Numbered from the stretch's first letter, positions 36,101 through 44,923 are shown. The stretch is 64,000 bases of DNA from Maribacter huludaoensis (GCF_029350945.1 NZ_JARKMS010000001.1:2375-66374), one strand, 5' to 3'. Numbers and translations are program-made. Notes: a model not told the origin generated them from the sequence alone.

Positions 36101-36375
36101 GAGACACCTATTATACCGGCGGTGATTATGGAAACAACACCTATAATCTTTTTAGTAAAGATTACCTAAGGCTTAAAAATGTTCAATTGGCATATAACTT
36201 CCCTTCAGAAATGATTGAGCAATTTGGCTTATCTAATTTTAAAGTATATATGAGCGGTCTAAACTTGGCTACATGGGCAGCTCAAGATATATATGATCCT
36301 GAATCGACTAGTAATAATGGTCAGTTTTATCCACAACAGACTATTATCAATACAGGTTTTAGTTTAACATTTTAA
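33124..36375 (+). CDS. SusC-type TonB-dependent outer-membrane transporter
   Basis: The 1083-residue protein has a signal peptide (to about NLHAQ, residue 36) and a carboxypeptidase-regulatory-like domain (~38-115). The TonB-box region DEVVVVGYGTQKKATVTGAV follows, then a plug with the SusC signature DASAAIYGARAANGAIIVTT and a long barrel. It forms the outer-membrane channel capped by the SusD protein encoded 9 bases downstream. A canonical EF-hand loop (D704-E715, DTNGDGEITDDE) and a second Ca-type loop (906-917, DINGDGAINDLD) occur in barrel loops. The cargo is unknown. Confidence 0.95.
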   Translation: MNYQKNFPKFSMIRNHASLTMILFFSGFLFMNLHAQTTVSGTVTSASDNMPLPGVSVIDANNPTTGVQADFDGNFTITVDDGSTSLRFSYIGFKAVVVPVNNQSTINVSLEEDVANLDEVVVVGYGTQKKATVTGAVTAVQGPVLESSPAISVSNSLAGRLPGVVIVQTSGEPGNDESNISIRGTNTLGNNQPLIVIDGIPDRDGGIGRINPDDIANISVLKDASAAIYGARAANGAIIVTTKTGKPGKMQINYKADFGITRPTRTPEMASAVEYQTIMNELAIFNSNIPSSQWGAANTAFQNSGSYTIPGSDPAETVNAAFSPETINNHRTNADPWLYPDTDWFGATFQDWAEQQRHNLSISGGNEDLKYYASIGYADQGAIYKNSANRYQQYNFRINTDARINDYLSTKLSMGYRKEDRTFPTEGAGAIFRMLMRGRPNEPAIWPNGLPGPDIENGQQPVVVTTNATGYDKQPTDYLQFTGSVDITNPWIEGLKMTLLAGVDQSQLRRKLWQTPWTLYSLDRANYIATGVPELSGSIRSNFTDARLLQSSNNVLNTNLTGLLSYDKTIGDNHTINLLAGVTRENFQGEFFSAFRRNYLSTAVDQLGVGGEIAQETDGFGYNRTRLGYYGRAQYNFKEKYLAEFIWRYDGSYIFPGNDRFGFFPGLLVGWNINNEDWFNVDSISYLKLRGSYGEMGNDQVSFDTNGDGEITDDELQEYAYQSIYEFGQYPINGQVQTTLFENLLANPSFTWERAKNYNIGLDGIVLDGKLSFTLEYFLNKRDQILIQKTGSTPGSSGISTLLPPVNAGKVNNEGFEFALNYFGGNVEGFKWDVGVNGGYAQNTVEFLDEIPGAPSYQLQEGKPIGSYLVYESDGVFIDQAAIDSNPLDYSAVKPTLEPGDMKFKDINGDGAINDLDQVRLKNSINPNFNFGVTFNASYKNFDLSVLLQGATGAKLFIQTESGDIGNFLKYSFDNRWSPDNPSSVHPRLASRGDTYYTGGDYGNNTYNLFSKDYLRLKNVQLAYNFPSEMIEQFGLSNFKVYMSGLNLATWAAQDIYDPESTSNNGQFYPQQTIINTGFSLTF

Positions 36376-36384
36376 AAAAAAATC

Positions 36385-38262
36385 ATGAAAAAAGAAAAAT
36401 TAATACTTTTAGGATTACTGGCCCTAGCGCTGGTTCCTATTTCGTGTAATGAAGATTTCTTAGAAACGCAGCCATTAGATTCAATTTCGGCAGATGCTAC
36501 TTGGGCAGATGGGGCGTTGGCACAAGCATTTGTATTTAATGTGTACGGATCCCTCGGCTATGGAGGATTTGAAGAAGAAGGTCTGTCTTCATTAACGGAC
36601 GAAGCAATGTTTACACACTCCGGTAGAGGAGTCAATGTTATTACAGAAGGTTCTCTTTCCCCATCAGGTACGGGAAATGTGAATATCATTCCACAATGGA
36701 ACGAGTTATATTCAGCCATTAGAAAAGCGAATATAGCCATACAAGAATTGCCTAACTCAACCTTTGATGACCAGACTCTAAAGGATAGGTTACTAGGAGA
36801 GGCTCATTTTTTAAGAGCTTATTACTATCATCAATTAATGCGTTACTATGGTGGAGCCCCATTAATTGACACGCCATATGGACTAGATGATGACTATACT
36901 ATAGCTAGAGGAACCTATGCCGAAAACGTAACCTTTGTGACCGATGATCTAGACAGGGCTATATCATTGTTAGATGGTAAAGAAGTTACTCCAGGTAGAG
37001 CATCTATGCTAGGTGCTATGGGATTAAAATCTAGAGTGCTGACATATGCAGCGAGTGATTTACGCGACGGACCTACTGCGAGCGCTAAATCGGCAACATT
37101 GGGTGCATATTCAAATTTAGAACTGGTTGCATATACTTCTGGGGACAGAGATGCAAGATGGAACGCTGCAAAAACTGCTGCCAAGGCTGTTTTAGACGCA
37201 ACTACCGGTTATAAACTAGATTTAACGGAACCTGCAAGTGCAGAAGAAGCAACACAGACCTACATCTCTATTGCTATGGGAGGTGGAAGTGCCGTTGGTG
37301 ATGCTGCTGCAAGGTCTGAACTATTGTTTGAAAGAACACACTCACCTTTGTTTACTCAAGAAAGTAACTGGCCTTTAGGTGGTATTCACCAAGGAATAAA
37401 CAACGGACCTAATGGCTACCACAACTGGGCAGGGAACACACCTATTCAACAATTGGTAGACGACTATCAAATGATGGACGGTTCGGATTTCGACTGGAGC
37501 AATGAAGAACACGCAGCTGCTCCATATGAGAATAGAGATCCAAGATTGGCCGCTACCATTCTATATGACGGCGCACCTTGGAAACCTAGACCGGATGATG
37601 TTGCTTCAATTGATCCTTATGATGAAATACAGACAGGAACATACGCAGACGGTAGCGGTGGAATAATACCTGGTGTGGACATGAGAGATTCGCCCATTGA
37701 AAACTGGAACGGAAGTAGAACTGGATATTATGTAAGAAAGTTTATTGATCCAGACCCATCTTTGGTAGATAACCAATCTAGTGCCCAAGTAGTACCTTGG
37801 CCGTTTATCAGATATACTGAAATCGTATTGAACTATGTGGAAGCATCTATTGCACTAGGCGATGAAGGCGAAGCTAGAAATTGGTTAAATAAAATTCGTT
37901 TTAGAGCCGGTATGCCCGCAATTTCATCTTCAGGTAACGAGCTTTTAGAAGATTACATCAACGAAAGAAGAGTTGAGTTAGCTTATGAAGAGCATAGATA
38001 CCATGACGCAAGAAGGTGGATGATTGCAGATCAAACACTTGGTAGAGGTATTAAGGTAATGAAAGTTAGTGCAACTTTAAAAGCAGGTGCTACACCAAGG
38101 ACACCATATAAATATGATCCAACAGTGTATGATTACACCTATACGGTAGTTGACAATAATGATAACGAAACCAGAACTTGGGACGATAAAATGTATTTCA
38201 TGCCTATTAGTAGAGATGAAATCAATAGAAATAACCTTTTGATTCAGAATCCAGGTTATTAG
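36385..38262 (+). CDS. SusD/RagB-type surface lipoprotein
   Basis: The 625-residue protein has a lipoprotein signal with the lipidated cysteine in VPISCNEDFLETQP. It shows the SusD family pattern: N-terminal LDSISADATWADGALAQAFVFNVYGSLG, helical AEAHFLRAYYYHQLMRYYGGAPL, and C-terminal YINERRVELAYEEHRYHDARRWMIADQTLGRGIKVM. Acidic residues after the cysteine fit surface export in Bacteroidota. It should sit as a lid on the SusC barrel and bind the substrate. It ends 23 bases before a strong terminator hairpin. Confidence 0.95.
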   Translation: MKKEKLILLGLLALALVPISCNEDFLETQPLDSISADATWADGALAQAFVFNVYGSLGYGGFEEEGLSSLTDEAMFTHSGRGVNVITEGSLSPSGTGNVNIIPQWNELYSAIRKANIAIQELPNSTFDDQTLKDRLLGEAHFLRAYYYHQLMRYYGGAPLIDTPYGLDDDYTIARGTYAENVTFVTDDLDRAISLLDGKEVTPGRASMLGAMGLKSRVLTYAASDLRDGPTASAKSATLGAYSNLELVAYTSGDRDARWNAAKTAAKAVLDATTGYKLDLTEPASAEEATQTYISIAMGGGSAVGDAAARSELLFERTHSPLFTQESNWPLGGIHQGINNGPNGYHNWAGNTPIQQLVDDYQMMDGSDFDWSNEEHAAAPYENRDPRLAATILYDGAPWKPRPDDVASIDPYDEIQTGTYADGSGGIIPGVDMRDSPIENWNGSRTGYYVRKFIDPDPSLVDNQSSAQVVPWPFIRYTEIVLNYVEASIALGDEGEARNWLNKIRFRAGMPAISSSGNELLEDYINERRVELAYEEHRYHDARRWMIADQTLGRGIKVMKVSATLKAGATPRTPYKYDPTVYDYTYTVVDNNDNETRTWDDKMYFMPISRDEINRNNLLIQNPGY

Positions 38263-38285
38263 TTTAGTTTAAATTGAGTTAAATT

Positions 38286-38320
38286 AAAGATCTATTCCTT
38301 TTTGGAATAGATCTTTTACT
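38286..38320 (+). terminator. Strong hairpin terminator inside the SusC/SusD gene cluster
   Basis: A perfect 13-bp stem (AAAGATCTATTCC at 38286-38298 with GGAATAGATCTTT at 38304-38316) with a TTTTT loop is followed by TTACTTTT. The next ATG is at 38330, only 13 bases later, so downstream genes have no separate promoter here and must be read through. Confidence 0.88.
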
Positions 38321-38329
38321 TTTAAACAA

Positions 38330-41300
38330 ATGACAAAAAATCAAATCTTCTATATCCTTTTAATTTTCCTAATACACCAAAGCTGTACCGAGAAAGTTAA
38401 AAAAGATGAAACCCCTTCAACAATAAATAAAATTGAAGAACCTACCCTATTCACTCTTTTGTCAGAAGACGAAACGAAAGTAACTTTTCAGAACACTTTA
38501 AAAGAAGGATTAAATGCCAACGTATTGGTATATGAATACCTTTATAATGGTGGTGGTATTGCTACTGGAGACTTCAATAATGACGGTCTTCAAGATTTGT
38601 ATTTCACTTCTAACATGGGTGAAAATAAATTCTATTTAAACCAAGGTGATTTTACATTTAAAGATGTTACTAATACTTCTAAAGTTAGCGGTAGACCTGG
38701 ACCTTGGAAAACAGGCATTACCTCTGCTGACGTAAACGGAGATGGCAAACTGGACCTCTATCTTTGCTATTCAGGTGCCTTACCAGATGTAAAGCGTAAA
38801 AATCAATTGTTCATCAATCAAGGAAACGATGCCAATAACGTACCTATTTTTAAAGAACAAGCGGAAGAATATGGTTTGGCCAGCGCTGCTTTTAGTAATC
38901 AAGGATATTTTTTTGATTATGATAAAGATGGTGATTTGGATATGCTTTTACTAAACCATAATCCAAAGTCTTTACCCGTTTTAAACGAAGTAAGCACTAA
39001 AAAACTTCTCAATAAAGACGACCCTCTTCAAGGTATACGTCTCTTTGAGCAAAAAAGAAATACGTTTGTTGATGTAACTGTAAATGCCGGCATCAGTGGC
39101 TCTGCACTTACCTACGGTTTAGGCATAGGTATAAGCGATATCAATAATGATGGTTGGCAAGATTTCTATATTTCCAATGACTATACAATTCCTGACTACC
39201 TGTACATCAATAATAAAAACGGAACGTTTACTGACCAATTAGGGGAACAAATGGGGCATACAAGCCATTTTTCTATGGGTAACAATATTGCAGATATCAA
39301 TAATGATGGCCTACAGGATATTTTCACCTTAGACATGCTGCCTAAAGATAATAAGCGTCAAAAACTATTATTGTCACCTGATAATTATGAAAAATTCGAT
39401 TTAAATATTAGAAGTGGGTTTCACCATCAATACATGAGGAACATGCTTCAGTTGAACAATGGCGATAACACCTTTAGTGAAATTGGACAACTAGCCGGTA
39501 TTTCAAACACAGATTGGAGTTGGGCTCCCCTCTTTGCAGATTTTGATAATGACGGTTTTAAAGATTTATTTATTTCCAACGGATATTATAGGGATTATAC
39601 CAATTTAGATTTTATCAATTACATGGATAGTTATGTACAATCTAAAGGTAGGCTACAACGACAAGATGTTTTGGAATTGATAAAAGAAATGCCAGCTTCA
39701 AACCTGACCAACTTCTATTACAGCAATAATGATGGACTAAATTTTAGCGATAAAACAGACAAAGCAGGTGTTGACCAACCAGCTAATAGTAACGGTTCAA
39801 TTTATGTTGACCTGGATAATGATGGTGATTTGGACCTAGTGGTGAACAATATAAACAAACCGGCTTTCATCTATAGAAATGATACTAAAAAAGAAAGCAC
39901 CCATCAAATAAGTATTCAATTAAAAGGTGCTGATAAAAATACCAACGGTATTGGATCAAAAGTAAGTGTATATAGCAAAGACAAAACTCAAGTTGTAGAA
40001 CAAATGCCTACACAAGGTTATCTTTCAACAGTTTCATCTATTTTACATTTTGGGTTTAATGATGTTAGCATTATAGATTCCGTAACGGTTCAATGGAATT
40101 CAGGTAAAACTGAAACCTTAAGGGAAGTTGCCACTAATCAATTATTGGTTTTAAAAGAAAGTAATGCTACCAAAACCGCTATCTTAAAAGATAAATCTAA
40201 ACCTTTATTTCGTAAAGTACCTAATGCAATTAATTACACGCATCCATCATCTTCAATGAATGACTTTAAAAGACAATCATTATTATTAAAACAATTATCA
40301 CATTACGGTCCGCCCATGGCTAAAGGCGACATTAATAATGATGGACTAGAAGATATTGTTATTGGAGGCGGTATTGGTCAAGCTACTGCCGTGTATATTC
40401 AGAATTCACAAAAAATGTTTAATAACAGAACAAGTGCTGATCTTGAACAGGATCAACAATATTCAGATACGGACATATCACTGATCGATATTAACAAGGA
40501 CGGAAATTTAGATGCATATATTGCTAGTGGTGGTTATCATAAACTGGCACCGAACGATCCATTACTACAGGACAGAGTTTATTTAGGTGATGGGAAAGGA
40601 AATTTTAAAAAATATGAAAATGCCTTACCAAAAATGTTAACCAGTACCGGGTCCATAACATTCTCTGATATTAACAATGATTCATATATGGATATCTTTG
40701 TGGGCGGCTATAGTATACCGGGGCGTTTTCCTGAAATACCAAGAAGCTATATTCTCATCAATGATGGTACAGGAAAATTTACCGACCATACCGAAACAAT
40801 ACAACCGGAACTGAAAAATGTAGGAATGGTTACCGATGCCGTATGGGCAGATATGGATGGTGACCAACAAAATGATCTGATTGTAGTTGGGGAGTGGATG
40901 CCTATCTCTATTTATTTGAACAAAAGCGGGAAGTTGATAAATGAAACGCATAATTTTTTCAACGAATCTTTATCCGGTTTGTGGACAAGCCTTCATGTTA
41001 CCGACCTAAATAAAGATAGCAAACCAGATATTATAGCAGGTAATATTGGTACAAATACGCAATTTAAACTAAGTATTGAAAGACCTGCCGAGCTGTATTA
41101 TTCCGATTTTGACCATAACGGTTCAATAGACCCTATTTTAAACTTTTATATAGATGGCAAGAGCTATCCGTATGTGACCAGGGACGAGTTACTAGGTCAA
41201 CTTTCTGGAAAACGCCAAATATTTAATAGCTATGAAAAGTATGCCGTAGCAACCATAAATGATATTCTCGATGAAACTGAATTACAAAAAGCAAAAAAAT

Positions 41301-41671
41301 TGGCTATTACGCATCAAAAAACAACAGTTTTAATGAGCAATAAAAGTGATAGATATAAAAACATATCATTGCCAATACAAGCACAATACTCCCCTATTTC
41401 CAGTATTGTTAGTTCAGATTTTAACAACGATGGTATTATGGATTTACTACTTTTAGGAAACAATGATTTTTATAAATTAAGAATTGGAAAATTTGATGCT
41501 AATTATGGTACTGTGCTTCTGGGCAAGGCTGATGGCAACTTTAAGTACCTACCACAGACACAATCAGGATTATCCATAAAAGGTAGTGATACCCATGCAC
41601 TACTCATAAATAACGAACTTATACTTACAAGTTACGGTGCAGCAACCGAAACTTATCAACTATTAAAATAG
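38330..41671 (+). CDS. FG-GAP/VCBS repeat lipoprotein with ASPIC/UnbV domain (CRTAC1-like)
   Basis: The 1113-residue protein starts with a lipoprotein signal (C19 in HQSCTEK). It contains two blocks of FG-GAP/VCBS repeats with many Ca-binding loops of the form DxNxDGxxDLxx (e.g. DFNNDGLQDLYF, DVNGDGKLDLYL, DYDKDGDLDMLL). These are separated by an ASPIC/UnbV domain at ~523-610 (LKGADKNTNGIGSKVSVY...SVTVQWNSGKTETL). The second repeat block (~640-1113) lacks another ASPIC domain. These beta-propellers are extracellular and Ca-dependent, perhaps binding ligand beside SusD. Role unknown. Confidence 0.9.
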   Translation: MTKNQIFYILLIFLIHQSCTEKVKKDETPSTINKIEEPTLFTLLSEDETKVTFQNTLKEGLNANVLVYEYLYNGGGIATGDFNNDGLQDLYFTSNMGENKFYLNQGDFTFKDVTNTSKVSGRPGPWKTGITSADVNGDGKLDLYLCYSGALPDVKRKNQLFINQGNDANNVPIFKEQAEEYGLASAAFSNQGYFFDYDKDGDLDMLLLNHNPKSLPVLNEVSTKKLLNKDDPLQGIRLFEQKRNTFVDVTVNAGISGSALTYGLGIGISDINNDGWQDFYISNDYTIPDYLYINNKNGTFTDQLGEQMGHTSHFSMGNNIADINNDGLQDIFTLDMLPKDNKRQKLLLSPDNYEKFDLNIRSGFHHQYMRNMLQLNNGDNTFSEIGQLAGISNTDWSWAPLFADFDNDGFKDLFISNGYYRDYTNLDFINYMDSYVQSKGRLQRQDVLELIKEMPASNLTNFYYSNNDGLNFSDKTDKAGVDQPANSNGSIYVDLDNDGDLDLVVNNINKPAFIYRNDTKKESTHQISIQLKGADKNTNGIGSKVSVYSKDKTQVVEQMPTQGYLSTVSSILHFGFNDVSIIDSVTVQWNSGKTETLREVATNQLLVLKESNATKTAILKDKSKPLFRKVPNAINYTHPSSSMNDFKRQSLLLKQLSHYGPPMAKGDINNDGLEDIVIGGGIGQATAVYIQNSQKMFNNRTSADLEQDQQYSDTDISLIDINKDGNLDAYIASGGYHKLAPNDPLLQDRVYLGDGKGNFKKYENALPKMLTSTGSITFSDINNDSYMDIFVGGYSIPGRFPEIPRSYILINDGTGKFTDHTETIQPELKNVGMVTDAVWADMDGDQQNDLIVVGEWMPISIYLNKSGKLINETHNFFNESLSGLWTSLHVTDLNKDSKPDIIAGNIGTNTQFKLSIERPAELYYSDFDHNGSIDPILNFYIDGKSYPYVTRDELLGQLSGKRQIFNSYEKYAVATINDILDETELQKAKKLAITHQKTTVLMSNKSDRYKNISLPIQAQYSPISSIVSSDFNNDGIMDLLLLGNNDFYKLRIGKFDANYGTVLLGKADGNFKYLPQTQSGLSIKGSDTHALLINNELILTSYGAATETYQLLK

Positions 41672-41685
41672 CTTTTTAATTAACC

Positions 41686-43044
41686 ATGACTTTTTTCAGT
41701 AAATCTAAATACATAATAACCTTTGTAGCTCTTATTGTACTTTTTACATCATGTACTACCAAAGAACAGCCCAAATTAAGCGAAAAGGAAGTTGCCTTAG
41801 AGTGGGCCAACATGACTTTGTTCATTACCAGATATACACCGTCAAATTCACCCACTTTTGCTTCTAGGGCATTTGGTTATACGGGCTTAACTATGTACGA
41901 AACCACTGTACAAGGTTTTCCTGATTATAAATCAATGGGCGGGCAGTTAAACGTCTTTGATCAACTCCCAATAGCGGATGCCTCTAAAGAATATAATTGG
42001 GTACTGGCACTAAATGCCGGACAATCGGAAATTCTAAAAAACATCTACGTACAAACCTCCGAAGAGAATATTCAAAAAATAGATTCATTAGAACAAGTAA
42101 TTTACAATCAATTTACAACGGATGTTGATCAACAAACAGCAGAACGTTCCGTGGCATTCGGTAAAAAAGTAGCGCAAATCATTTTTGAGTGGTCAAAAAC
42201 CGATGGCGGACATAGAGGATATTTGAAAAATTTTGATAAGACCATGGTGCATCCGGACAGACCTGGCTCTTGGAAACCACCCCTATTTGCACAATCTTTT
42301 AGTCATCACCCATTACACCCACACTGGGGTGAAAATAGAACTTTTGCATCTAAAAATAAAGCGATTGAAGACCCAAAAATGATTCCGTATGACACCACGC
42401 CTGGTTCAGCGTACTATAAACAATTTGAAAATGTATATCTCAAGGATTTAGAATTGACCCAATTAGAAAAAGAAGCAGCCATTTGGTGGGGAGATGACCC
42501 AGATGTAAGCTTTACACCACCAGGACATTCTTATTATTTTGCAACCTTGGCCGTAGAAGGACATGACATATCGCTTATTGAAACTACACAGGTCTATGCA
42601 CAGGTAGGCATGGCCGTATCGGATGCGTTCGTGAACTGCTGGAAATGGAAATATCAATTTTTTACCGAGAGACCAAATACTTTTATACCAAAATATATAG
42701 ATGAAGAATGGGAGTCTTTTTGGCCTGACCCACCATTTCCTTCCTTCCCTTCCGGGCATGCAATACAAGCGGCTGCCGCAGCAACCGTTTTGGAGCATAA
42801 TTTTGGAAAGGAATTTACTTTTACGGATAGAGCTCATGAAGGCAGGGAACGTGATGAATTAAAAGAAACCGATTTTGTTATTAGATCTTTTGATAGCTTT
42901 TGGGATGCCGCTCAAGAAACGGCAGACTCAAGATTTTATGGCGGTATACATACGCAATTAGATAACGAAGTAGGATTAGAAAAAGGCATTGAAATAGCAA
43001 AAAACGTTTACGGCCTAGAATGGAAGAACACAAATGAAAAATAG
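41686..43044 (+). CDS. Vanadium-dependent haloperoxidase/PAP2-superfamily lipoprotein
   Basis: The 452-residue protein has a lipoprotein signal (C23 in FTSCTTK). The whole vanadate/phosphate site of the superfamily is present: K322 and R329 in KYQFFTERP, SGH at 356-358 in FPSGHAIQAAA, and R416 and H422 in RFYGGIH. Spacings K-7-R and R-6-H equal those of known vanadium haloperoxidases. It could oxidise halides with H2O2 or act as an acid phosphatase; sequence alone cannot tell. It lies between two CRTAC1-like genes, overlapping the second by 11 bases. Confidence 0.9.
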   Translation: MTFFSKSKYIITFVALIVLFTSCTTKEQPKLSEKEVALEWANMTLFITRYTPSNSPTFASRAFGYTGLTMYETTVQGFPDYKSMGGQLNVFDQLPIADASKEYNWVLALNAGQSEILKNIYVQTSEENIQKIDSLEQVIYNQFTTDVDQQTAERSVAFGKKVAQIIFEWSKTDGGHRGYLKNFDKTMVHPDRPGSWKPPLFAQSFSHHPLHPHWGENRTFASKNKAIEDPKMIPYDTTPGSAYYKQFENVYLKDLELTQLEKEAAIWWGDDPDVSFTPPGHSYYFATLAVEGHDISLIETTQVYAQVGMAVSDAFVNCWKWKYQFFTERPNTFIPKYIDEEWESFWPDPPFPSFPSGHAIQAAAAATVLEHNFGKEFTFTDRAHEGRERDELKETDFVIRSFDSFWDAAQETADSRFYGGIHTQLDNEVGLEKGIEIAKNVYGLEWKNTNEK

Positions 43045-44722
43045 ATTATCATCACTTACTTTAACACTAATATTATTTGTTACCTGCGGCAAGTTTGCCA
43101 ATGCGCAACAAAAATTTGTAGATGTTACCGCCGAAGCTGGTTTGGACCACCAATACGAAGTATACGAAGGAACATTTGGCGGCGGAGTTACCGTTTTTGA
43201 TTTCAATAAAGACGGATTTGAAGATCTGTATATTACTAGCGGTATAAAATCTGACAGACTTTACCTTAATAATGGTAATGGTACGTTTACGGATGTTTTT
43301 AAAGGATCTGGTCTAGAAGTAACCAATGAGTATGTAACCCAAGGTGTTGTAAGTGCAGATATTAATAAAGATGGATACAGGGATCTGTTCATTACAACCA
43401 TTACTACTACAGATGGCAAAAATGTTATACCAAGAGCTAAAAATTTACTCTTCTTAAATAATGGAGATGCTACATTTAAAGATGTCACTAATGAATACGG
43501 CTTAGAGGACTTAAACTCTTTCAGTACAGGACCAAGTTTTGGAGATATTGACGCAGACGGATATCCTGATTTATTTGTTGGTAATTATTTTCAAGAATTT
43601 ACCGGTAAACTGGGCATTATAAAAGACGCAACCATAGTAAGTGCCAACCAAACAGCTAGAAGCTACTTACTAAAAAATGAAGGTGGCAAAAGTTTTAAAA
43701 ATGTATATGATGAATATGGTTTAGGTCATAAAGGTTTTGGCTTTGGTGGGGTTTTCACGGATTATGATAATGACCAAGATCAAGATTTATTGGTAAACCA
43801 GGATTTTGGATATAAGGCCGTCCCTAATTTTCTTTATCAAAATGAATATCCAGACGATCATTTTAAGGATGTTAGTGAACAAACCGAAATGGATTTAAAG
43901 ATAAACGCAATGGGTGCTGCTGTTGGTGATTACAACGGTGACGGGTGGATGGATTATTACATTACAAACATCAAGTTCAACATGCTTATGGAAAACCAAG
44001 GTAATGGCAAGCCGTTTGTAGATAAAGCGAAAGAATTAGGTACATATAACCTAGCCATTAGTTGGGGCGCCAATTTTGCAGACTTTGATCATGATGAAGA
44101 TTTAGATCTGTTTGTTTCGAACGGAGATTTGAACCCCAATTGCACGCCTATGGGCAATTTCTATTTTGAGAATAATGATAACACATACACCGAAAAAGGA
44201 AGAGAACTAACTATTAACGATTACGGAATAGGTAGAGGATCGGTAATTTTTGACATGGATAATGATGGTGATATGGATTTGTTGGTGGTAAATCAACAAC
44301 CGATCTTAAATTACCCAATCCCATCTACCACCCGCCTGTTTAGAAATGACATTGCCAATGGTAATTGGTTAAAAATAGCATTAAAAGGTATTGAATCTGA
44401 AGCTAATGGTATTGGCTCTAGAGTTACGATAGTTGCTGATGGAAAGAGAACTATTAGGGAAATAGATGGCGGTGGATCTAGTCACTTATCACAAAACTCT
44501 GTTATTGCGCACTTCGGTTTGGGAACGAATAAAAAAGTAGATTCCGTCATAGTTAATTGGACAGGTGGCAATACTCAAGTATTGACCAATATAGAGGCAA
44601 ACCAACAACTAGAAATTATTGAGGTCAACAGCCCCAAAAAACAAGCCTTTACCTTATGGTACATTGTGGGGGGCTCCATCCTTCTCGTTTTATTTTACAT
44701 TATATATAAAAAGAGAAGATAG
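43034..44722 (+). CDS. CRTAC1-type FG-GAP protein with ASPIC/UnbV domain and C-terminal membrane helix
   Basis: The 562-residue protein has a signal peptide (to about KFANAQ, residue 25). At least seven FG-GAP/VCBS Ca loops follow (DFNKDGFEDLYI, DINKDGYRDLFI, DIDADGYPDLFV, DYNGDGWMDYYI, DMDNDGDMDLLV and others). An ASPIC/UnbV domain occupies ~442-527, and one C-terminal helix (~537-557) is followed by KKRR. The helix plus basic tail would anchor it in the inner membrane facing the periplasm, unless it is processed. The start overlaps the haloperoxidase-like gene by 11 bases, indicating coupled translation. Confidence 0.9.
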   Translation: MKNRLSSLTLTLILFVTCGKFANAQQKFVDVTAEAGLDHQYEVYEGTFGGGVTVFDFNKDGFEDLYITSGIKSDRLYLNNGNGTFTDVFKGSGLEVTNEYVTQGVVSADINKDGYRDLFITTITTTDGKNVIPRAKNLLFLNNGDATFKDVTNEYGLEDLNSFSTGPSFGDIDADGYPDLFVGNYFQEFTGKLGIIKDATIVSANQTARSYLLKNEGGKSFKNVYDEYGLGHKGFGFGGVFTDYDNDQDQDLLVNQDFGYKAVPNFLYQNEYPDDHFKDVSEQTEMDLKINAMGAAVGDYNGDGWMDYYITNIKFNMLMENQGNGKPFVDKAKELGTYNLAISWGANFADFDHDEDLDLFVSNGDLNPNCTPMGNFYFENNDNTYTEKGRELTINDYGIGRGSVIFDMDNDGDMDLLVVNQQPILNYPIPSTTRLFRNDIANGNWLKIALKGIESEANGIGSRVTIVADGKRTIREIDGGGSSHLSQNSVIAHFGLGTNKKVDSVIVNWTGGNTQVLTNIEANQQLEIIEVNSPKKQAFTLWYIVGGSILLVLFYIIYKKRR

Positions 44723-44875
44723 CAACTAGCTATATTCTATGTAACGTTTTTAAGTTATAGACCCCATGTCCATATCTTATTCCCACGTATTCTATACATT
44801 AGTATCTTCTATGTACTGATGCCATCCTTAATTAGTTCATAAAAACACAGCACATTATTAAATTGTAAAACTTTG

Positions 44876-44915
44876 GAAACTTTTTAAGTTTCTATAGTTT
44901 CCTTATGTATATTTG
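44876..44915 (+). promoter_or_regulatory. Promoter and candidate TetR operator of the efflux operon
   Basis: The palindrome GAAACTT-TTT-AAGTTTC (44876-44892) has perfect 7-bp arms and is partly repeated as GTTTC-TATA-GTTTCC. A -7 match TATATTTG (44908-44915) follows, with the regulator ATG at 44924. Binding of the encoded TetR protein here would give autoregulation. Confidence 0.62.
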
Positions 44916-44923
44916 CAGCTGTT

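Noticed and set aside
38330-44722. FG-GAP/VCBS genes considered as phage or integrin-like adhesins
   Set aside because: The ASPIC/UnbV domains and lipoprotein or secretion signals place them in the CRTAC1 group; no phage genes are nearby.
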